Shown one piece after another: positions 17,343-24,129 of a DNA stretch of 64,000 nucleotides. The translations under genes and the position numbers were made by a program. Below the pieces are notes generated by a model. The model saw only the letters and a list, made by a program, of their open reading frames with translations, did no database searches and had not been told where the DNA came from. Position 1 is the stretch's first letter. Each line of letters starts with the position of its first letter. The stretch comes from Saccharopolyspora hirsuta. Its GTDB lineage: Bacteria > Actinomycetota > Actinomycetes > Mycobacteriales > Pseudonocardiaceae. Location: the NCBI RefSeq assembly GCF_008630535.1, contig NZ_VWPH01000021.1, positions 1 through 64,000 on the forward strand, written 5' to 3'.

Positions 17343-17531
17343 TTACGGCCGCGCCGCATCACTCAGCGCGATGAAGTGTACTCGGGGTCGTGCGTCATCG
17401 ACGGCGGCCTCGTGCTGGCTGTTCACTGAGGTCGGCGGCGGCCGTCGACGGCGACGTCGGGGCATTTTGACGTTCTCGTCTAGGTCGTCGCGCACCTCGC
17501 GGAGGTCCGCACTGGTCGATGGAAAGGACAA
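17343..17531 (-). CDS. Possible small basic protein or gene remnant
   Basis: A 62-codon frame with a protein-like stretch (STSADLREVRDDLDENVK, then a run of six Arg) but only a TTG as possible start and a stop just upstream. It may be the 3' part of a lost gene. The surrounding 17,210-18,159 region otherwise holds only the frameshifted remnant at 17,730-17,902 and one hairpin. Confidence 0.22.
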   Translation of the reverse strand: MSFPSTSADLREVRDDLDENVKMPRRRRRRPPPTSVNSQHEAAVDDARPRVHFIALSDAARP

Positions 17532-17729
17532 GCACGAGGAAGGGCATTAGTCTGCTGTCTCCATCCTAGCGAGGTTGATCCAGTCGGTTTGGCCTTGACG
17601 GAGAGGCGAGACCGGCTCCCGGACTGTGTCAGCTTGGCAGGGAGGCTGCACGATCACGCCGCGGGCGTCGTCACGGTGTGACCGCGCGGTCGTCGGGCCG
17701 TGCGTGTTTCTCCTGGGCGCGATCAGGCC

Positions 17730-17902
17730 TCAGCTGGTCGAGTCCGTGGTGTCGTCGCGCCGGTTGCCTCCGGCGATCATTCGGTGGTAGGCGGCCAGGG
17801 CATCGGCGAGCGCGTGGTTGGCCTCCTGTTGTTGCCGATGGTCGGACTGCGTGGATAGGTGGCTGCCACGATCCTCAACCGAGCCTGCTCGTGTTTGTCC
17901 AT
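17730..17902 (-). pseudogene. Small gene broken by a one-base frameshift
   Basis: The ATG at 17902 reads MDKHEQAR; a single added base within GCTCGGTTGAG near 17,880 would continue it as VEDRGSHLSTQSDHRQQQ and then EANHALADALAAYHRMIAGG to the stop at 17730. Both segments are protein-like in separate frames, which suggests a 57-residue accessory protein lost by a single deletion, or a sequencing error. No function known. Confidence 0.4.
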
Positions 17903-17964
17903 GCGGCTATCCTGCCCCCATTCCACCGGACACGAACCGGTGACGGCCGGCGGTGAAGACGACC

Positions 17965-17988
17965 AAGCCCCCAGTCGGCCGGGGGCTT
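17965..17988. terminator. Hairpin, 8-bp stem
   Basis: AAGCCCCC (17965-17972) pairs with GGGGGCTT (17981-17988) around an 8-base loop. It lies in a gene-poor stretch and would end transcription in either direction. Confidence 0.45.
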
Positions 17989-18159
17989 TGGAGAAAGTGG
18001 ATTTGGGGCGTGATTCCGGGGCTCACGTGCCCGGAGCATCACCGGGTACTTCGTGCAGCGGGCGACGATTAAGCCGTTTCGCGAGAGGTGAGGCTGTTCA
18101 CGTGTGGGCCGTGACCGCGTGGCTACGTCGTCCGCGTGGGCGGGGACGTGGCTATGTGG

Positions 18160-18498
18160 TCAGTGCGCATCGCTGTTCTGGTGGGGGAGTCGGTAGGCGT
18201 GGGCGGCGGCGTGGAGGGGTTCATGGAGGGCGTTCAGGCTTGCCACAGCGCCGTCGAAGTTTCGGGTGTCTGATTCGGAGGCGAGGGTGTGCATGGGGAT
18301 GACGCCCCAGGTGAACTCGTGCAGTGTGCGGTCGATAGCCGTGGCATACGTTTGTGCTTGCTGCCAGTGGTGGTCCGTCGCGTCGGCGATCGCCTTCAGC
18401 GCGATGTCGGCGGGTTCGGTATCGCTGAGGCCGCTGCGTACGATTCCTACGGTCTTCTTGAGGATCTCGTCGGTTTCAGCATGGCGGTTTTCGCTCAC
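18160..18498 (-). CDS. Hypothetical helical protein
   Basis: 112 residues from a GTG at 18498, preceded by GGAGAA. The protein is predicted to be all-helical (EILKKTVGIVRSGLSDTEPA, DATDHHWQQAQTYATAIDRT) with no Cys, signal peptide or membrane segment. It looks like an accessory gene of the mobile element. I do not recognise its family. Confidence 0.55.
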   Translation of the reverse strand: MSENRHAETDEILKKTVGIVRSGLSDTEPADIALKAIADATDHHWQQAQTYATAIDRTLHEFTWGVIPMHTLASESDTRNFDGAVASLNALHEPLHAAAHAYRLPHQNSDAH

Positions 18499-18695
18499 GT
18501 CAGTTCTCCACCGACGCAGTCTATAGTGGACAAACGCGGGTGTTCAACGCGTTGATCAGCCGCTACGACCTGCCGACTGCGCCCGTGCGTTGAGGGCGTG
18601 GGGCGTCGTTCTAGTGGTCCCAGGGTATGGGGATACCGTGGGTGATTCATGCGGAACGGCGGCTGGTGTCCTGGCCCTGCCGGGCCTGCTGGCGG

Positions 18696-18968
18696 TCATG
18701 CGAGTGTGATCAGCTTGATGACCGCGTTGGGTTCGTTGGCTGTCTTGTAGATGTAGCCGTCAGCGGTGGCGACGCACCAGTGTTCTTGTCGGTCGATGTT
18801 GCAGGGGTAGTAGGAGCCGATCAGGGTGTTGTCGGCGCGTGTGGCGATTCCGTAGCGGGTTTGCTGGGCGCCGGTGGCGTTGGCCATGGTGACGGTGAAC
18901 AGGATTCCTTCTTCGGTGAAGCGCCGGATCTCGTCGGCGAAGTTCTCGGCGGGTTTCGTCGTGATCAC
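18696..18968 (-). CDS. Hypothetical protein
   Basis: 90 residues from a GTG at 18968, with AGGAAA before it. The composition (FADEIRRFTEEGILFTVTMA, then IGSYYPCNIDRQEHWCVATA) suggests a small alpha/beta domain with two Cys. It is one of a row of same-strand accessory genes. No family recognised. Confidence 0.5.
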   Translation of the reverse strand: MITTKPAENFADEIRRFTEEGILFTVTMANATGAQQTRYGIATRADNTLIGSYYPCNIDRQEHWCVATADGYIYKTANEPNAVIKLITLA

Positions 18969-19061
18969 ATTTCCTGCCGGTTCGGGTCGGGGGCGGTTGG
19001 GGTGGTGCGGTGGGCGTGTGGCTTCTGTCTGAATTGGATTGTTGTGGCGTGTCTTGCGGGG

Positions 19062-19415
19062 TTAGCACATCTCGTTGGTGGTGTCGGGGATTTGGCAGGT
19101 GGGGCCGCAGGGGAGGAGGATCTGTTCGGCGCGTTGGAGGAGCCGGTAGGCCGGGGCGGCGAGTTCGTATTCGGGCCGGAGCTTGGTGTCGCGGGGCGGG
19201 GCCGTGCCGGGGTGCCAGTCGTGCGGGTCTTCGTCGATGAGGTGTGTCCAGGTCATGTCGTCGGCGAGGACGTGGGCGCGTGCGAAGCTTTGCTGTTGGT
19301 AGAAGTCGCGGCGGACGCGTGCTCGGATGATGTAGCGGTCTAGGTGCGCGGTTTCGGTGAATTCGTAGTAGTTCGGGGTGCGGTAGGTCGCACTGTCGAC
19401 GATGTGGATCGGCAT
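19062..19415 (-). CDS. Hypothetical protein
   Basis: 117 residues from the ATG at 19415 (MPIHIVDSATYRTPNYYEFT), with GGGAGA 7 bases upstream. It is rich in Tyr and Arg in the middle (RYIIRARVRRDFYQQQSFAR) and ends with two Cys-containing turns. It is directly downstream of the metallopeptidase/VWA gene and may be co-transcribed with it (gap 91 bases). No family recognised. Confidence 0.5.
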   Translation of the reverse strand: MPIHIVDSATYRTPNYYEFTETAHLDRYIIRARVRRDFYQQQSFARAHVLADDMTWTHLIDEDPHDWHPGTAPPRDTKLRPEYELAAPAYRLLQRAEQILLPCGPTCQIPDTTNEMC

Positions 19416-19506
19416 GTGATTCTCCCTGGAAATAGCTATGAGTGGAGTGGGCGAGTCCACTGTGGTCGTTGGCGTGGGATGTGGACTCGCCCACGGCGCG
19501 GGGGTA

Positions 19507-21252
19507 TTAGCGGGTGGTGCGGAGTGCGGTGGTGGCGGCGCGGCCGATGGCTTGGGCGGTGGTGGTGGGGTCGGTGAGGGGGTGGATGGTGGCGCCGGAC
19601 ATGGGGCGGGTGCAGGGGTGGTCGGGGGTGAGCCAGAGGATGGCGCAGCCGGTGGCGCGGAGCCGGTCGAGGCGGCGTTGGGCTTGTGCGCGTGGGTCGT
19701 CGCGGAAGTTGCCGTCGGAAACGATGACCAGCAAGCGTGCGGCGCCGGGCAGGTGGAGGCTGAGGGCGCCGTCGAGAGCGTCGATAGCGCGAGGGATGTC
19801 TTCGTAGTTGTCGCGAGCGTCGAATTCGGTGACGGCGGCGGGTGTGGTTCCGGGGTAGGTGATGGGCCGGACGCGGCGGCCGAAGATGACGGTGGCGGTG
19901 GTGGCGGGGATGGGGGTGTGGTGGGCGGCGTGGGCGAGGATCCAGGCGGCGGAGGCCACGGGGCCAGCGAAGGAGGACATGGACCCGGAAACGTCGCAGG
20001 CGATACCCAGGCGTAGTGGCGGCGCGGGGGCGATGCGACGGTGGGTGCGGGTGAAGGGTTCGGCGGTGGGCAGTGCGCCTGCGGCGCGTTGTGCGTCGGT
20101 GGCGAGCGCGCCGCGCATGCGCAGCCGCCCGGGTGGGGTGGGGGAGGTGGTTTTTGTGGTGGTGCGGTCGCGGAGTGCGGCGGTGGACAGGGCGCGGGCG
20201 AGTTGGCGGGCAGCGGCGCGTTCGGTGCTGCTGGGGGCGCGGGTGGCGCGGATCTCGGTGTGGCCGGTTTCGGGCCCGCTGGAGGCAAATACCCGGGCGG
20301 CGGTTTTCTCGGCGGATTTGCGTGCGGTGGTTTCGGCGGTGTGGGCCTCGGCGGCGGTGGTGGCGGGGTCGGTGGGGGCCGGTTCGGTGGCGGTGTTGGC
20401 CGCGACCGCTGCGGTCGCGGCGTTGATCGCCTCGGCCAGCGATGAGGGGGCACCGCTGGGGGCCGGGGTGCCGCCGCTGGTGGCGTCGGGGGGTGGGGCG
20501 GTGGGGTCGGTGCCGACGAGCTCGCACCATGCGCGGCCGAGCTCGAGCATCGTGTCGGCCTCGTCATCGGCCACCCGCTGCGCGGCCTGCCACAGCTTCC
20601 GCAGTTCGGCGAGGGTGTGGGCGCCGAGGGCGGTTTCGGCGGCGCGTTCGACAGCCTCGGTTTCAAACGGCAGGAGGATTCCGGCGTCGGCGCGGCCCAT
20701 GAGCAGCCCGGCGGCGCGCGCGGCGTTGTAGGGGGTGAGCGCGGGCGCGGTCGTGGGGTCGTGGGCCAGGGTGTCGGCGAGGATGAGGTTGGTGGCCGAG
20801 GCACGTAGCCAGTGCCGGTCGTCGGGGCGGCGGCGGATCTGGGCGGCCTCGATCCGCGACTCCTCCAGCATCATGGCGGCATCGACCGCGCCGGGTGGGG
20901 CGCCTTCGGGTGGGTCCCATTGGCTGTGGCGGGCGTGGGCGCATTCGTGGGTGAGCAGGCCCCATGCGGTGGCGTAGCGGGCGCGGTCGCTGATCCGGTG
21001 TGGTGCGGCGCTGGCGGGATCAACCGTGCCGAGGTGGGTGCCGTCGATTTCGATGGTGGCGTGGTTGGGCAGGAAACACGCCGGGGCACCGTGGCCCGCG
21101 CCGGGGGCGATGGTCACCAGGAGGTCTTCGCGGTCGGCGATGGTGGGTGCCTCGTCGGTGATCGCGGCCGACAGGCTGATCCACCCGGTGGTGCCGGTGC
21201 CGTCGATGGTGGTTGCGGCGGTGGTGGGGTCGGCGATGATGTGGGTTGCCAT
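19507..21252 (-). CDS. Metallopeptidase-like / von Willebrand factor A protein (DUF2201-type)
   Basis: 581 residues. The N-terminal half has HECAH (102-106) followed by LEESRIEA (129-136), a gluzincin-like arrangement found in the putative metallopeptidase domain fused to VWA in DUF2201-type proteins. A long Ala/Thr-rich linker (about 250-400) leads to a VWA domain with the metal-ion site DVSGSMS (420-426) and LLVIVSDGNFRDD. VWA proteins of this type work with MoxR-family AAA+ ATPases, and one is encoded 32 bases upstream on the same strand. The pair probably forms a chaperone-like complex. AAGGAG precedes the ATG. The substrate is unknown. Confidence 0.75.
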   Translation of the reverse strand: MATHIIADPTTAATTIDGTGTTGWISLSAAITDEAPTIADREDLLVTIAPGAGHGAPACFLPNHATIEIDGTHLGTVDPASAAPHRISDRARYATAWGLLTHECAHARHSQWDPPEGAPPGAVDAAMMLEESRIEAAQIRRRPDDRHWLRASATNLILADTLAHDPTTAPALTPYNAARAAGLLMGRADAGILLPFETEAVERAAETALGAHTLAELRKLWQAAQRVADDEADTMLELGRAWCELVGTDPTAPPPDATSGGTPAPSGAPSSLAEAINAATAAVAANTATEPAPTDPATTAAEAHTAETTARKSAEKTAARVFASSGPETGHTEIRATRAPSSTERAAARQLARALSTAALRDRTTTKTTSPTPPGRLRMRGALATDAQRAAGALPTAEPFTRTHRRIAPAPPLRLGIACDVSGSMSSFAGPVASAAWILAHAAHHTPIPATTATVIFGRRVRPITYPGTTPAAVTEFDARDNYEDIPRAIDALDGALSLHLPGAARLLVIVSDGNFRDDPRAQAQRRLDRLRATGCAILWLTPDHPCTRPMSGATIHPLTDPTTTAQAIGRAATTALRTTR

Positions 21253-21284
21253 AGTGAAACTCCTTACAGCTGTTGGGGTTTGTG

Positions 21285-22487
21285 TCAGATCCGGCCGCCG
21301 AGGGCCAGCGGTTCGACGGTCATGCCGAAGGCGTCCCGGACTACGGCGGCGACGGTGTCACGGTCCTCCTCTGGTGCGACCCCGACGAGGTTGGCGGCGG
21401 CGGCCTCGGTGCCGAGCACGTCGGCGATGGTGGAGAATGCGATCAGCTCGCGCAGTTGTGGGGCCCGGCCGATCTCGCCTTTGCGTTGGCGGGTGGTCAG
21501 GTTGCGCGCCGCCCGGACCGCGCGGCGGTCGATCTTGAGTTGCTTGGCGAGATCGAAATCGGTGGACACCTGGATTTGTGCGGAGAACCGTGACGAGAGG
21601 GCGTCGGTGAGAACCGCGCCGTGCACGCCGGGGTTGTGCCCGGCCACCACGTAGAAACCGGGGGCGGCGGTGACGGTTTCGCCGCCGTTGGCCTTGACGG
21701 TGATCTGACGGCGGCCGTCCATGGCGGGATAGACCACGGCGAGCACGGTCGGGGGGATCAGGGTGGCGTCGTCGATGAACAGGCACCGGCCCTCACACAT
21801 GGCGGTCACCAGCGGTCCGTGCACGAACACGTAACGCCCGTCGGGGGTTTGGGTGTACTCGCCGACGAAATCGGCGACCGTGGTGTCACCGTCGCCCTGC
21901 ACGGTGATCAGGTCGGGGTAGGCGGCCTCCACCACGGAGGTTTTCCCGGTGCCGGGCGGACCGTAGAGCAGAACGGGAACCCCGGCCGCGCGTAGCTTCC
22001 GCAACGCGGTGACATCGGGCAGCCCGGACAGTGTTCTCGGGTGGTAGGTCTGCCCATTCGGTCGCTTCACCGGGCCGGACACCTTTTCCGTCAACGGATC
22101 CACACCTGGTGTCTCATGTGGACTCGCCTTTGTTGAGGGCGTGGCGGGCGGCGGTGTGTAGTGCTTCCGCGCCATGGTGGGCACTGGGGCCGTGGCCTTT
22201 GCGGCGGCCGTGGTGGCGGTGTTTGCCTTGTACCGCAACGGGTTGGTCAGGGTTCGCTCGACTTCACCGCGCGCGGTGAGCACAGTCAGCGCGTTGCCGA
22301 CCGCGCCGGATGAGCGCCCCAACGCCTTGGCGATCTGACGCGGCGAGCGCTCCCATGAAGGGTGCGCGGCGAGGTATTCGGCGACCTGCCGCCGTAGCTC
22401 ACCGCTGGGCAGACGGCCGCCCGCTGGGGCGGTGGTCGTGCCGGGTGCGGCCAGGTCGGTCGTCGTCGGCGTGGCTGGCGTGGTCAT
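21285..22487 (-). CDS. MoxR-type AAA+ ATPase with N-terminal winged helix
   Basis: 400 residues. An N-terminal winged helix (about 30-82; RSPRQIAKALGRSSGAVGNA) resembles the second domain of the protein at 15937-16632. The AAA+ core has Walker A GPPGTGKT (186-193), Walker B CLFIDDAT and a sensor segment VVAGHNPG, then an arginine-finger region SSRFSAQ. MoxR ATPases remodel or activate partner complexes with VWA proteins. The gene is just upstream of such a partner. Fusion to a DNA-binding domain is unusual and suggests that the complex acts on DNA or controls its own transcription. Confidence 0.8.
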   Translation of the reverse strand: MTTPATPTTTDLAAPGTTTAPAGGRLPSGELRRQVAEYLAAHPSWERSPRQIAKALGRSSGAVGNALTVLTARGEVERTLTNPLRYKANTATTAAAKATAPVPTMARKHYTPPPATPSTKASPHETPGVDPLTEKVSGPVKRPNGQTYHPRTLSGLPDVTALRKLRAAGVPVLLYGPPGTGKTSVVEAAYPDLITVQGDGDTTVADFVGEYTQTPDGRYVFVHGPLVTAMCEGRCLFIDDATLIPPTVLAVVYPAMDGRRQITVKANGGETVTAAPGFYVVAGHNPGVHGAVLTDALSSRFSAQIQVSTDFDLAKQLKIDRRAVRAARNLTTRQRKGEIGRAPQLRELIAFSTIADVLGTEAAAANLVGVAPEEDRDTVAAVVRDAFGMTVEPLALGGRI

Positions 22488-22583
22488 CGCGCGCGTGTCC
22501 TTTCCGAGTCGTGTGCGTGGCGGATGGGGGGGGGGGCGGGGTTCCGGTAAGGTCGGCCGACTTCACCGGAACCCCCGGGGTTG

Positions 22584-22736
22584 TCAGGCGGTGGCGATGT
22601 CGGCGTCTTGGGCGTTCTGGTGGGCGTATGCGGCCTCATCGGCCGATTTTTGGGTGTGCCCCTTTTCGACCCATCCGCAGTAACAAAAGGCGGTGACCGT
22701 GCCGTCGGTTTCGGTGATGGTGTCGGCGTAACACAT
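22584..22736 (-). CDS. Small Cys-containing protein
   Basis: 50 residues from the ATG at 22736 (MCYADTITETDG), with GGAG 8 bases upstream; an in-frame ATG at 22748 is possible. It has three Cys, two of them in FCYCGW, and an Ala-rich helix ending in many acidic residues. It could bind a metal as a dimer. Such short FCxCGW proteins occur among actinobacterial mobile-element genes. Role unknown. Confidence 0.5.
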   Translation of the reverse strand: MCYADTITETDGTVTAFCYCGWVEKGHTQKSADEAAYAHQNAQDADIATA

Positions 22737-23008
22737 GATCGTCTCCATACGGTGGGGGGATAGTTCACGCCGGGGGTGGTAATCGCTGTGGCTTTTATTT
22801 TCCCGGCGGTGATTCAATGATGACTCGACCGCGCGCCGCGTGCAACCGAAAACACAGCCAATTCCGGTGCATTTCCGTGGATCACCCTATGGTGTCGCGG
22901 ACGCCGGCGATTCAAATCAATTTCGTTAGTCTTTCTGATTTGCAATCCTAGGGCCGGTGGTAGATTTGTTGGAGTCCTTGAAATGCATTGATAAAGGAAT
23001 GGTGAAAA

Positions 23009-23140
23009 ATGGAATGGCCAGCAGGGTTGGAGCGCATTGAGGAGGAGCCGACGGCACGCCGGGGCGGCTGCTCCTGTTGCCCGGAGATGCCGCGGCTGCC
23101 TGCTGCGCTGAGATGGTATGGACGGCCTGCGGCCGTGTGA
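23009..23140 (+). CDS. Possible 43-residue Cys-rich protein
   Basis: ATG at 23009 with AAAGGA 11 bases upstream. The product begins MEWPAGLERIEEEP and has the cluster CSCCPEMP. No family recognised. The start context and AT-rich leader favour a real gene, but there is no supporting neighbour. Confidence 0.28.
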   Translation: MEWPAGLERIEEEPTARRGGCSCCPEMPRLPAALRWYGRPAAV

Positions 23141-23474
23141 GTCGGGGATACCGCCGGATCCCGTGTTCCCGTGCGTGACCAGCGGCCCTGCGGGCAGACA
23201 GGGGTGGTGGCCAAGCCGGATCCTGCTGTGGATCCGCCTGGTGATCCCCCGTATGAACCCCCTGGGTTGGCGGTCTGGGCACGACTCGCACAGCGTGGGT
23301 TCCGTGATCGGGTGCAGGATCCTCTGATGCGTTCGGCGGCAGGAAGAAGGCTGGTCGAGGGTGTGGTGTCGTCTGCTGCCGAGTCGCATTCCTTCCATTT
23401 TCGGAGTTTGGAGTTGCTGGGATGCGCATTGGGGATATCTGTGGTGTGGGTGATCGTGTGGTGTGTGCATGGGT

Positions 23475-23505
23475 GGGGCGCCTTCGGTGTTGCCGAAGGC
23501 GCCCC
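23475..23505 (-). terminator. Hairpin, 13-bp stem
   Basis: GGGGCGCCTTCGG (23475-23487) pairs exactly with 23493-23505 around TGTTG. It lies 31 bases beyond the end of the minus-strand gene at 23537-24011 and probably terminates it. Confidence 0.65.
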
Positions 23506-23536
23506 GGTGATCGATTCGCTGCTGTCGTGGTTTTGT

Positions 23537-24011
23537 TCATTGGCGGGGTGTGGTGTGGGGTGTGTTGGGGGCGGGGTTCATGGCGGCGTGGATGAGTGGG
23601 GCGGCAAGAAAGCCCCAGTGGCGTCCGGTGTTTTTCCAGCCTGCGAGGCGGGTCCAGTGGTGGTTTCGGGCGATCCACAAGGTCACGTCGGCGTGGTCGG
23701 GATCGGTGGCGTCATCGGGGGGGAAGTACTTGCACGACCACGGTTCCGGGGCGGGTGGTCGTGAGGTCGACGTGGGGTTGCCAGGTGCCGCCGAAAGAGA
23801 CCAGCCCGCCGTGTGGGTCGATGTCGAGGGTGGTGATGAGGATGCCGCCGGTGTTGCGGGGCATGCGCATCGGGATCGGCGGGCCGAGCGGGCACCTCAT
23901 GCCCACGCGCGGGGCCGGCAGGCACCCGCCTGGTCGGTGCGGGCGGGTGGCGGGGGCGCGTCGGTGCGGGGCCGTCGCGTGGACTGGTGTGGGGTGGCGG
24001 AGCTGGGACAT
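23537..24011 (-). pseudogene. Accessory gene interrupted at a seven-base G/C tract
   Basis: The ATG at 24011 (MSQLRHPTPV) has GGAGG 6 bases upstream. The frame reads through GGILITTLDIDPHGG and PGTVVVQVLPP and stops at 23712. If the run of seven Cs on the minus strand (23717-23723) were six, it would continue as DDATDPDHADVTLWIARNHH, then WTRLAGWKNTGRHWGF, to a stop at 23537, giving about 158 residues. The hairpin after 23537 supports the longer gene. It could be a true pseudogene, phase-variable slippage or a sequencing error. The product has no known family. Confidence 0.6.
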
Positions 24012-24074
24012 GTGGTCCTCCAGACGGTGTCGTGGCTGGCATCGTGCTGTATGGACGCTCTGCCTCGAGGGTGG

Positions 24075-24080
24075 TGTCAA
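24075..24080 (-). promoter_or_regulatory. Possible -35 box before the interrupted gene
   Basis: TTGACA on the minus strand, about 65 bases before the ATG at 24011. TCCATA lies 19 bases downstream as a weak -10, so the assignment is tentative. Confidence 0.3.
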
Positions 24081-24129
24081 CCGCGGCGCGCGGTGATGTC
24101 CCGTGTCGGTGGACCCTGCCTTTTCCCTG

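Larger units (their letters stand above)
22737..23536. other. 800-base stretch without a confident gene
   Basis: This stretch holds a possible 43-residue gene at 23009-23140 and a strong hairpin at 23475-23505. A plus-strand frame from 23171 (GVVAKPDPAVDPPGD, then PPYEPPGLAVWARLAQRGF) looks partly protein-like but runs through the hairpin and lacks a good start; it may be a remnant. The part 22,840-23,010 is AT-rich. Confidence 0.5.

Noticed and set aside
17314..17550. Plus-strand 78-codon frame
   Set aside because: No ribosome site, and the minus strand reads more like protein in the same place.
19416..20804. Upstream extension of the 19062-19415 gene
   Set aside because: Shadow of the metallopeptidase/VWA gene; the ATG at 19415 has a proper ribosome site.
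23171..23764. Plus-strand frame with a membrane-like segment
   Set aside because: Partly protein-like, but it runs through a strong hairpin and then antisense to the interrupted gene at 23537-24011; at most a remnant.
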